Shown in pieces: positions 23,894 through 31,168 of a stretch of DNA of 43,173 nucleotides. The stretch's first letter is position 1. Every line of letters begins with the position of its first letter. A program made the position numbers and the translations under genes. The notes below the pieces were generated by a model, which did no database searches, was not told the origin of the DNA, and saw only the letters and a program-made list of their open reading frames with translations. Source of the DNA: JBDTMC01 sp039934475 (lineage in GTDB: Bacteria > Acidobacteriota > Terriglobia > Bryobacterales > Bryobacteraceae); NCBI GenBank assembly GCA_039934475.1, contig JBDTMC010000008.1:1-43173 (forward strand), in the 5' to 3' direction.

Positions 23894-24052
23894 CTAACGT
23901 TTACGCTGGCCCTTGGCGATGGTCTTGATTTTTTTCTTGTTGGAACCGCGCGCCTCGCCGGCGGCGCGAGGGGCCTTGGCAGGAGCTTCTTTGCGCGCCT
24001 TGCGCTTGAGATCCTTACGTTCCGTTCTATCCGTTACTGTCTTCGTGTTCAT
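23894..24052 (-). CDS. 52-residue highly basic protein behind pcrA
   Basis: I found this short frame by translating the gap after the helicase gene. ATG at 24052 overlaps the helicase stop by 4 nt (ATGA) and follows AAGG at about 7 nt. It encodes MNTKTVTDRTERKDLKRKAR, then KEAPAKAPRAAGEARGSNKK and KIKTIAKGQRKR, ending TAG... reading stop at 23894. More than a third of the residues are Lys or Arg, with no hydrophobic core, so it should be disordered and bind nucleic acid or ribosome. Tight coupling with the helicase before it and 37-nt spacing to the permease after it argue that it is real. I do not recognise a family. Confidence 0.72.
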   Translation of the reverse strand: MNTKTVTDRTERKDLKRKARKEAPAKAPRAAGEARGSNKKKIKTIAKGQRKR

Positions 24053-26583
24053 TCTTCTACCTTAATCCCTGCGAACTTCGCAACTAATTTCTTCAGGCCG
24101 TAGCCTGGAAAACTGATGGTCAGCTTGGTATCGTCACCATCGCCTTCCACGCGGATTACCGTGCCGCGCCCATACTTCGCATGATGCACGGTGGAACCGG
24201 ACCGCACCCCGCCCGGCCGCTTTTTGGCGGTTGGCGCGACTGGCGCAGGCGGCCTCACTACCGGTGCCGCCGCGGCTGCAGGTCTTGCGACCTGGACCGG
24301 CGGCGCCGCCGCTTGCCTTACTGCAGGCTGCGGCGTTTCCTTGGGCAAGCTCGGGAGATCCACGGGCATCCCGCGCTCGGCAAAAAACTGCTGAACATTC
24401 TCAAGCGAGTTATACGTTTTTCCGGTGTACGTATTTCGCTTTACCGTTTCGCGGACCGTGTGCCGTTCAACGGTAAGATCAACCTGTGGGACGCCCGTGT
24501 CTTCGCGGAGCTTTTCAATCAGCTCACGCGGCACTTCGGCAAGGAAGCGCGACCGGATGGTCGGCTCCTGCTGTCCGCCCCCAAAACGGCGGCGATAGCG
24601 CGCCCAACTGAGACATAAGCGCTTTCGCGCCCTTGTCATGCCAACGTAGCACAATCGACGCTCTTCTTCCATCTGATCCTCAGAGTTGAGCGAGCGGCTG
24701 TGAGGGAAGAGACCTTCTTCCATGCCGGCGAGGAAGACAATGGGGAATTCGAGACCATTGGCGTTGTGGATGGTGAGGAGGGAGACGGGAGCGCGCTCAT
24801 CGACGTTGTCGGCGTCGGAGACGAGGGCGGCGTGGTCGAGAAAATCGGGCAAAGCCTCGCCGCGCTCAGCAGCTTCCGTAGCGGCATTCACGAGTTCGTC
24901 GAGGTTTTCGAGACGGCTTTCGCTTTCCGGGGAGTGGTCAGACTCGAGCATCTTACGATAGCCCGTGCGGTCGATCAATTCGCGGAGAAGATCACCGAGC
25001 GGAGGCGGCGGCCCGGCGGGGACCGGGGCGGCGACAGGGCGGACGGGTTTGCCGACGCGTGCGAAGTACTCCGTGGCGAACAGCGGCGGAAGAGGAGTAT
25101 CGTCTTCCATCTCGTCCGGTTCGGGCTCGGGTGGAGGCGTCTCTTCGAAACCGAGTTTCTGGCGGCACTCCTGGATGAGACGGCGGAAGGACTGGAAGGC
25201 GGCTTCGGCGCGGGTAGGGAAAACCTTTTCTTCGAGCTGGCGGCCAATGGCGTCCCAAAGGGAGAGATTGTTTTCGAGCGCATAGCGCTCCACCTGCTCC
25301 ATGGAGCTTTTGCCGATGCCGCGCGCGGGGGTGTTGACGACACGCAGCAGAGCGATGGAGTCAGTGGGGCTGAGAACGAGTTTGAGGTAGCAGAGGAGGT
25401 CTTTGATTTCGGCGCGCTGGTAGAAACTGAAACCGCCGACGACGGTGTAGGCGCGGTTGTAGCGGCGGAGGGCTTCCTCAATCTGGCGGGACTGTGAGTT
25501 GGTGCGATAGAGAACGGCGACGTGATCGTCGGGATTATGGCCCAGCGCCCGATCGATGGAGTCGGCGATGAAGAGGGCCTCGTTCTCGCCGTCTAGAGCG
25601 TCGTAGAGACCGATGCGGGGACCGCCGGCTTCGTCGGTCCAGAGCCACTTGCCTTTGCGCTGTTTGTTATTGGAGACAACGGCGCTGGCCGCTTCGAGAA
25701 TGTTCTTAGTGGAGCGATAGTTTCGCTCAAGGCGGATGACGGCTGCGTCCGGGAAGTCGCGTTCGAAGTCGAGAATATTGCGGATGTCCGCGCCGCGCCA
25801 GCCGTAAATGGACTGGTCCTCATCACCGACGACAGCGACGTTGCGGTGCTTCTGCGAGAGCAGGCGCATCAACTCGTACTGAGTGCGGTTGGTGTCCTGA
25901 TACTCGTCGATCATGAGGTGAGTGATGCGGTCGTTATAGAGGTTGCGGGTGGCTTCGTCGTGGGCGAGGAGGCGGACGGATTCGAGGAGGAGGTCGTCGA
26001 AATCGAGGGCGTTGGCTTTGCGGAGGGCGGCTTCGTACTGTTCGTAGATGACGGCGAGACGCTTGCCCTTGATATCGGTAGCGACTTTGGCGAGGTCGTC
26101 GGGAGTGTCCTTGTGGCTCTTAGCGTGGCTGATGGCCGAGAGGGCGCCGCGCGTGGGCATGAAGTTCTTTTCGTCGATGCCGATGTTGCGGTAGATGGAC
26201 TTGATGATGGAGATCTGATCGTCGTCGTCGTAGATGGTGAAGTTGCGCGTGAAGCCGGGGCGGATCTGGGCGAGCGGCGGGCCGTCGCGGCGGAGGAGGC
26301 GGACGCAGAAGGAGTGAAACGTGGAGACGGTGGGCCCGGCGCCATGGTGGACGGTGGCGAGGAGCTGGGCGACGCGATCGCGCATTTCGCCGGAGGCTTT
26401 GTTGGTGAAAGTGACGGCGAGGACGGCGGGGCCGGGGATGTTCTCAGTAGCAATCAGGTGGGCAATGCGGTGAGTGATGACGCGGGTTTTCCCCGACCCG
26501 GCGCCGGCGAGGATGAGAAGTGGTCCGTTGACATGGGCCGCAGCGCGGCGCTGTTCGGGGTTAAGACCTTTGAGGAAATCCAT
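24049..26583 (-). CDS. pcrA: UvrD/PcrA-type superfamily 1 DNA helicase
   Basis: 844 residues, a 3'-5' DNA helicase of repair and replication-fork maintenance. Seen in order: Q-motif region LNPEQRRAA, Walker A AGAGSGKT (26-33), motif Ia VTFTNKASGEMRDRV, DEYQDTN (226-232), GDEDQSIYGWRGAD, NYRS, GGFSFYQRAEIKDLLCYLKL, and motif V-VI with CYVGMTRARKRL. Motif V reads TIHNANGLEFP, with Asn where Lys is normally found. A Pro/Glu-rich insertion lies at about 482-530. The tail has an Ala/Pro linker and a Tudor-like end (VHHAKYGRGTVIRVEGDGDDTKLTI), as in PcrA, where it binds RNA polymerase. It heads a tight minus-strand array. Confidence 0.95.
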   Translation of the reverse strand: MDFLKGLNPEQRRAAAHVNGPLLILAGAGSGKTRVITHRIAHLIATENIPGPAVLAVTFTNKASGEMRDRVAQLLATVHHGAGPTVSTFHSFCVRLLRRDGPPLAQIRPGFTRNFTIYDDDDQISIIKSIYRNIGIDEKNFMPTRGALSAISHAKSHKDTPDDLAKVATDIKGKRLAVIYEQYEAALRKANALDFDDLLLESVRLLAHDEATRNLYNDRITHLMIDEYQDTNRTQYELMRLLSQKHRNVAVVGDEDQSIYGWRGADIRNILDFERDFPDAAVIRLERNYRSTKNILEAASAVVSNNKQRKGKWLWTDEAGGPRIGLYDALDGENEALFIADSIDRALGHNPDDHVAVLYRTNSQSRQIEEALRRYNRAYTVVGGFSFYQRAEIKDLLCYLKLVLSPTDSIALLRVVNTPARGIGKSSMEQVERYALENNLSLWDAIGRQLEEKVFPTRAEAAFQSFRRLIQECRQKLGFEETPPPEPEPDEMEDDTPLPPLFATEYFARVGKPVRPVAAPVPAGPPPPLGDLLRELIDRTGYRKMLESDHSPESESRLENLDELVNAATEAAERGEALPDFLDHAALVSDADNVDERAPVSLLTIHNANGLEFPIVFLAGMEEGLFPHSRSLNSEDQMEEERRLCYVGMTRARKRLCLSWARYRRRFGGGQQEPTIRSRFLAEVPRELIEKLREDTGVPQVDLTVERHTVRETVKRNTYTGKTYNSLENVQQFFAERGMPVDLPSLPKETPQPAVRQAAAPPVQVARPAAAAAPVVRPPAPVAPTAKKRPGGVRSGSTVHHAKYGRGTVIRVEGDGDDTKLTISFPGYGLKKLVAKFAGIKVEE

Positions 26584-26652
26584 TGAAGCGGGAGGGCAAA
26601 CTTCCAGTTTAGCATGGGGGTAGTTGGGGGCTCCTTTTTGCGGTCTCTCGAG

Positions 26653-28740
26653 TCAATTCACGTCGTAGGTCTTTACGTCGGCGCCCAACACATACTTGTC
26701 GATCCAGCCGACGATATGCTCCAGACGCTCGACCCGATGTTTGGGGACACCGCTGCGGGAGAGTTCGTGAGTCTCGCCGGGGAAGCGGACCATGGCGGTG
26801 GGGACGTGGCGGTACTTGAGGCCGCGGAACATTTGCTCGCCTCCGGAGGCGGGCGGCGTGCGCATGTCGGATTCGCCTTCGATGAAGAGAGACGGCGTTT
26901 TGATCTTGTCGATGTAGGTAATGGGGGAGCGGGCTTTGAAGTCGCCTTCGTCTTCCCACGGCGCGCTGCGGAACCAACCGATTTCGAAGAGGGAGAAGTC
27001 GGCGGTGTACCAGAAGTCGCGCCAGTCGGCGATGGAGCGCTGGCTGACTGCGGCTTTGAAGCGATCCGTGTGGCCGATGGCCCAATTGGTAAGAACGCCG
27101 CCACCGGAGCCTCCGGTCACCGCCAGCTTGTCCGGGTCCACCCAGCCGCGTTGAATGAGGGCGTCAACGCCGGCCATCAGATCCTTGTAGTCGTCGCCCG
27201 GGTAACGATATTGGATGACGTTGGCGAAATCCTGGCCATAGCTGGTGGATCCGCGGGGATTGGGATAGAGAACGGCGTAGCCTTTGGCGGCCATCCACTG
27301 GAACTCGTGATCGAAGGCGTAGCCGTAGGCTGCGTGAGGGCCTCCGTGAATGTTGAGGATCAACGGGTATTTCTTCGATGGATCGCGATCGGGTGGGAAT
27401 TGGACCCATGCCTGAATGCGCTTGCCGTCGAAGCTGTCGTACCAGATCATCTCGGGCGGGCTCACCTTGAGTTCGCTGAATAGCTTTTCGTTGACGCTGG
27501 TGAGGCGGGTCATCGTAGGGGAGCCGGCGTTGAGCAGGTAGATATCGCCAATGTTTGTGGAATCGGAGACGGCTAGCGCGAGTCGCGAGGCATCGGCCGA
27601 GGCGGACCAGGAGTAGACGTTGTGATTGCCGGTGGTGAGATCGTCGATTGCGCCGGTCTCCGCGTCGATGCGCTTGAGGTTCCCGCGGCCTTGTTCGGCG
27701 GCGTTGATGTAGATGAACCGGCTGTCGCGGGTCCACACGGGCTTGGCTTGGCCGCCGCCACGAGGAGGGCCTTGGTCGCCGCCGGCTCCGGAGTTGATAT
27801 CGTTGTCAAACTTCGCGGTGAGGTTGCGAGGAGCGCCGTTTCCGAGGGTGGCGACCCAGAGGTCAGCCTGCTCATGAGAGCGGACGGGCTGACTGTTGAG
27901 CGCGGCGACAAAGGTGACACGGGAGCCGGAAGGGTCGAGTGCGATGTTGCCGATGGCCCCGGCGATTTTTGCAACGGACACCGGCTCGCCGCCGGCGGCG
28001 GGGACCGAGTACAGTTCGGCGGCAGGCGGCTTGTAGTACGGTTCGAGATCGCGGTTGGAGGTGAAGAAGATTTTCGCGCCGTCTCGTGACCATGTGATGT
28101 CGGACTCCGAAAACCGGCCGGTGGTCACTTGGATGGCTTTCGCCGGGGTGTCGAAGTCTTCCGGTGCGGGCACGGTCCAGATGTGGGAGGGGCGCTCCGG
28201 GTCCACGTAGCCGTGGCCATTCGCGCGGTAGACGGCGCGGCTAATCACGCGGACATCGGATTTGTCTTCTTCGTCCTTTTTCTTGTCGTTATCTTTGGCG
28301 AGGGTTGTGGAGTTGAAGGCGATGGTGCGCCCGTCGGGGGACCAAACGGGGCTGCTCGCTCCCTTGGGAATAGTGGTGAGGGGACGCGCTTCCCCGCCGT
28401 TCATGGGAAGGACGAAGATTTGGGGCGGATCTTTTTCGGGCGCGCGGAGAAAGGCGAGGCGGGTGCCGTCGGGAGACCAGCGAGGGGTGGTGTCGCGTGG
28501 CCCCGAGGTGAGCGGGCGGGCGGCACCTCCAGAGGTGGAGACGATGTAGAGGGATGTGTCGTAGCCGTCCTTTTTGGCGTTGACGGTGACGTAGGTGTAG
28601 GCGACTCGCGAGCCGTCGGGTGAGATCTGAGGGTCGGCGACCCAATGGAAGTTGTAGATGTCTGTGGAAGTGATCAGCCGCTTGTCAGCGGCGTGGGATG
28701 CGACACATAGAGTGAAAAAGAGCGTGACGCGCGCGAGCAT
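26653..28740 (-). CDS. Exported S9-family (prolyl oligopeptidase-type) serine peptidase
   Basis: 695 residues with signal peptide MLARVTLFFTLCVASHAADK. An N-terminal beta-propeller (TolB-like blades PQISPDGSRVAYTY, PRWSPDGTRLAFLR, PVWSPDGRTIAFNS) covers about 20-430. It is followed by an alpha/beta-hydrolase domain with the oxyanion region LILNIHGGPHAAYG, nucleophile Ser545 (GGSGGGVLTNW), Asp625 (EGESDMRTP) and His658 (GETHELS). It resembles dipeptidyl/acylaminoacyl peptidases and should cleave short peptides in the periplasm. A Gly-rich loop (about 312-333) sits in one blade. Gene ends 69 nt before pcrA. Confidence 0.93.
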   Translation of the reverse strand: MLARVTLFFTLCVASHAADKRLITSTDIYNFHWVADPQISPDGSRVAYTYVTVNAKKDGYDTSLYIVSTSGGAARPLTSGPRDTTPRWSPDGTRLAFLRAPEKDPPQIFVLPMNGGEARPLTTIPKGASSPVWSPDGRTIAFNSTTLAKDNDKKKDEEDKSDVRVISRAVYRANGHGYVDPERPSHIWTVPAPEDFDTPAKAIQVTTGRFSESDITWSRDGAKIFFTSNRDLEPYYKPPAAELYSVPAAGGEPVSVAKIAGAIGNIALDPSGSRVTFVAALNSQPVRSHEQADLWVATLGNGAPRNLTAKFDNDINSGAGGDQGPPRGGGQAKPVWTRDSRFIYINAAEQGRGNLKRIDAETGAIDDLTTGNHNVYSWSASADASRLALAVSDSTNIGDIYLLNAGSPTMTRLTSVNEKLFSELKVSPPEMIWYDSFDGKRIQAWVQFPPDRDPSKKYPLILNIHGGPHAAYGYAFDHEFQWMAAKGYAVLYPNPRGSTSYGQDFANVIQYRYPGDDYKDLMAGVDALIQRGWVDPDKLAVTGGSGGGVLTNWAIGHTDRFKAAVSQRSIADWRDFWYTADFSLFEIGWFRSAPWEDEGDFKARSPITYIDKIKTPSLFIEGESDMRTPPASGGEQMFRGLKYRHVPTAMVRFPGETHELSRSGVPKHRVERLEHIVGWIDKYVLGADVKTYDVN

Positions 28741-28798
28741 TCCCAGATGCTAACAAGTTCGGGGGAGGCGGACAATGACCCTGACGCGACTGGAATGG

Positions 28799-30259
28799 CT
28801 AATCAGGAGCTTGGTGTGTGTCCTCGAAATGGCCATTCCTGTAGAGCGCGACGAATACTCCGGGTGCAGCGAGGCCATTCGAACTACCGCCGCGAACCTC
28901 ACTTATGCGAAGATCGCGGCGCCCAGTCGCCAAGCTAAACACAAACTGAGGTTGGAATTTGTCACCCAAGGGATCATTGATGACAACGATCCCTTGCGAC
29001 GGAAGCCATTGCGTGGTGTGAGCCTTGGCATATTCGGACAGTTCGCGCACGGCGGACTCTCCTCCCGGGCCAAAATCGCGTTGGTGAACCAACGGGCGCT
29101 CCACCCACTGCAAGAGCACAACTGTTAGTAACGCAACCGCCCACGATACTGTGCGGATGAGAGGGCGCTGGGGCCACCGGGAGGCGATCCCCTCCACAAG
29201 AGCGGCCAGGTAGAGCGCAACGCCGACGATGGGAATGTACAAAACGTATCCATCATGACGCGGCGTGGTGAATGTGAGCGGAAGCATCGCGACGTGATAG
29301 TAGACCCAGCCAAAAAGCATGAGCCGGCTCCTCATTAAGAGGGCCAGACCCAGCGCCGCGATGACGACGGCGACGGTCTGCCATTCCGAAGGTGTTACCG
29401 ACCGGAACAAGAGCAGAGATAGATGTGCTTGCGCGGAGGCTATGGCGGGTGCCCAGCCGAACACCGGAATGTACGCCACGTGGGAGAAGTGCACGCCGTT
29501 TTGCGCATACCGCCAACCTAAGAGGCCGGCGGCGCTTGCCATTCCCGCGGGAGCGATTACTCGTAAGACCCAACTGCGATGCGCGCGCCAGGTATCATTT
29601 TGGTTGAAGAGCAATTCGGATGCCAGGACAACAGCGGGTAACATCAACCCCATTTCCTTGGACTGGAATGAGGCTACCGTACAGGCAAATAGTTCGATTG
29701 CCGCAAGGAGGGAGGGGCCTGACCCGGAACCGCGTCGCCGTATATAGCTCACCAGGCCAAGAAGAAAGAAGCACTGGCACAGGACATCGTAAACCGTTCC
29801 CGAACTTGCATAAATGGACCACAGGCTACCGTTGAAAGATACGATTGCAGTAGCGAGAATTGTCGTCTGCAGGGAGCGAGTGAGTGCGTATGCCAGCCTC
29901 CAGCAAAGCCCGATGTTCACGAGAAGAAGCGCGAAACACGCTATCCGGAAGGGCAGGGGGTTCCATCCGAAGACCTCGTATAGAAGACGATAGAACAGTT
30001 GCCCCAGGGGCCGGACGGATCCTGCCCAGAAACTCAGACAACTCAGGACCAGGTCCGGACCCGACCGTAGCCAGGCAGCATACAGATTCATGGAGTCATC
30101 AGGGTTAACGTACGAGAACAGACCTTCGCTCGCCAGATACAGGAAGTTGGCGACGATCAGGATGGCGGCGGCGGCGGTAAACAGCTTCCTTCGTAGATTC
30201 TTGTTACCAGCCAAACGCCCACTATCGGACGGTAGATCCCTGGCGATGTTAGCTATCAT
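28799..30259 (-). CDS. Multi-pass membrane protein, GT-C glycosyltransferase-like
   Basis: 486 residues with about ten hydrophobic segments. After the first helix comes SYVNPDDSMNLYAAWLRSG, an acidic loop like the catalytic loop of GT-C polyprenyl-phosphate glycosyltransferases. Further segments are PFRIACFALLLVNIGLCWRLAYALT, SIYASSGTVYDVLCQCFFLLGLVSYI, QSKEMGLMLPAVVLASELLF and YYHVAMLPLTFTTPRHDGYVLYIPIVGVALYLAALV. The family has wide sequence drift and I cannot name a substrate; it could act in cell-envelope glycan assembly. It stands alone, 58 nt upstream of the S9 peptidase gene. Its base composition looks slightly less GC-biased than its neighbours. Confidence 0.78.
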   Translation of the reverse strand: MIANIARDLPSDSGRLAGNKNLRRKLFTAAAAILIVANFLYLASEGLFSYVNPDDSMNLYAAWLRSGPDLVLSCLSFWAGSVRPLGQLFYRLLYEVFGWNPLPFRIACFALLLVNIGLCWRLAYALTRSLQTTILATAIVSFNGSLWSIYASSGTVYDVLCQCFFLLGLVSYIRRRGSGSGPSLLAAIELFACTVASFQSKEMGLMLPAVVLASELLFNQNDTWRAHRSWVLRVIAPAGMASAAGLLGWRYAQNGVHFSHVAYIPVFGWAPAIASAQAHLSLLLFRSVTPSEWQTVAVVIAALGLALLMRSRLMLFGWVYYHVAMLPLTFTTPRHDGYVLYIPIVGVALYLAALVEGIASRWPQRPLIRTVSWAVALLTVVLLQWVERPLVHQRDFGPGGESAVRELSEYAKAHTTQWLPSQGIVVINDPLGDKFQPQFVFSLATGRRDLRISEVRGGSSNGLAAPGVFVALYRNGHFEDTHQAPD

Positions 30260-30325
30260 GAAGTGAGACGCACGTATTATTGTAATGCAGAAGCAAATTC
30301 GTGGACGATGAACCGGAGGGTTATT

Positions 30326-30372
30326 AAATGCGTCTGACCCCTTTTACGGGAAAATGCGTCTGACCCCTTTTA
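30326..30372. repeat. Tandem pair of 21-nt repeats (GCGTCTGACCCCTTTT core)
   Basis: Two identical 21-nt units (30326-30346 and 30352-30372) share the core GCGTCTGACCCCTTTT and are separated by CGGGA. The second unit contains the stop codon of the oxygenase gene on the minus strand. This string reads AAAAGGGGTCAGACGC on the other strand. I recall such GGGGTCAGAC sequences as frequent dispersed repeats near REP-associated transposase genes; no transposase is present here. Confidence 0.85.
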
Positions 30373-31071
30373 AGTGGCGTCGTGGAAGATGATTCCGAGG
30401 GTGTGGCGGTGACCCTTACGCACGCGGCTGACGCCGTGGCGGAGATTGACACGATAAACGCCACGGGTGCCCTGGATGGGGCGGTGGTGGACGGCGAAGG
30501 CTACGGCGTCACCTTGGTGCAAGGGGACAACCTCCGGACGGGATTGCATGCGGGGGCGTTGATCGGTCACCACAAATTCGCCTCCAGTGAAATCTCTCCC
30601 GGGTTCGGAGAGGAGACAGGCCACTTGCATGGGAAAGACGTGCTCGCCGTAGAGGTCCTGGTGGAGACAGTTGTAATCGCCGGGGCCATACTGCAGCAGC
30701 AGGGGCGTAGGGCGCGACTGCCCGGCAGCGTGGCAACGCCGGAGGAATTCGACGTGTTCGGCGGGAAAGCGGCCATCGATTTTCAGGGCCTCATTCCAGG
30801 CGTTGGCGAGCGGAGCAAGCTTGCAATAGAGGGCCGTGCGAAGTTCTTCAACCAGCGCAGGCAAAGGATAGCCGAAATACTTGTATTCACCGCTCCCAAA
30901 GCCATGGCGAGCCATGACGATGCGGCTCCGGAAGGGGGCGTCGTCCGGATAGAGAGCCGCGAGCGCCTCGCACTCCTGCGGCGTCAGAACCGCGCTGAGC
31001 AAGGCGCAACCTCCTTCATTCAGGTCCTTGGAGATTGTCAGCCAGTCGAGACGTTCCATTCGGTCGTTCAT
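30370..31071 (-). CDS. 2OG-Fe(II) oxygenase (Oxygenase-NA-like)
   Basis: 233 residues with a double-stranded beta-helix core: LLLQYGPGDYNCLHQDLYGEHVFPMQVACLLSEPG gives the HxD iron motif (His137, Asp139). GGEFVVTDQRPRMQSRP and QGDAVAFAVHHRPIQGTRGVYRVNLRHGVSRV hold the distal His candidate (His211) and basic residues for oxoglutarate, and it ends with HTLGIIFHDA. This is the pattern of the prokaryotic Oxygenase-NA family. It uses 2-oxoglutarate and oxygen, possibly on an alkylated base or a small molecule; the substrate is not known. It diverges from the kinase gene with a 98-nt gap. Confidence 0.88.
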   Translation of the reverse strand: MNDRMERLDWLTISKDLNEGGCALLSAVLTPQECEALAALYPDDAPFRSRIVMARHGFGSGEYKYFGYPLPALVEELRTALYCKLAPLANAWNEALKIDGRFPAEHVEFLRRCHAAGQSRPTPLLLQYGPGDYNCLHQDLYGEHVFPMQVACLLSEPGRDFTGGEFVVTDQRPRMQSRPEVVPLHQGDAVAFAVHHRPIQGTRGVYRVNLRHGVSRVRKGHRHTLGIIFHDAT

Positions 31072-31168
31072 TTCTGAACGTTACCTGGATTCGCGATGGA
31101 AAACACTCCGTTTCCGGCTGTCAAATTCATGGTTCAGGCAAGCGAGTGATATCATCGGCGCTTCGGAC

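Noticed and set aside
25846..26586. Plus-strand frame of about 246 codons over the start of the helicase
   Set aside because: Antisense to conserved helicase motifs, Val/Asp/Glu/Gly-rich, no signature.
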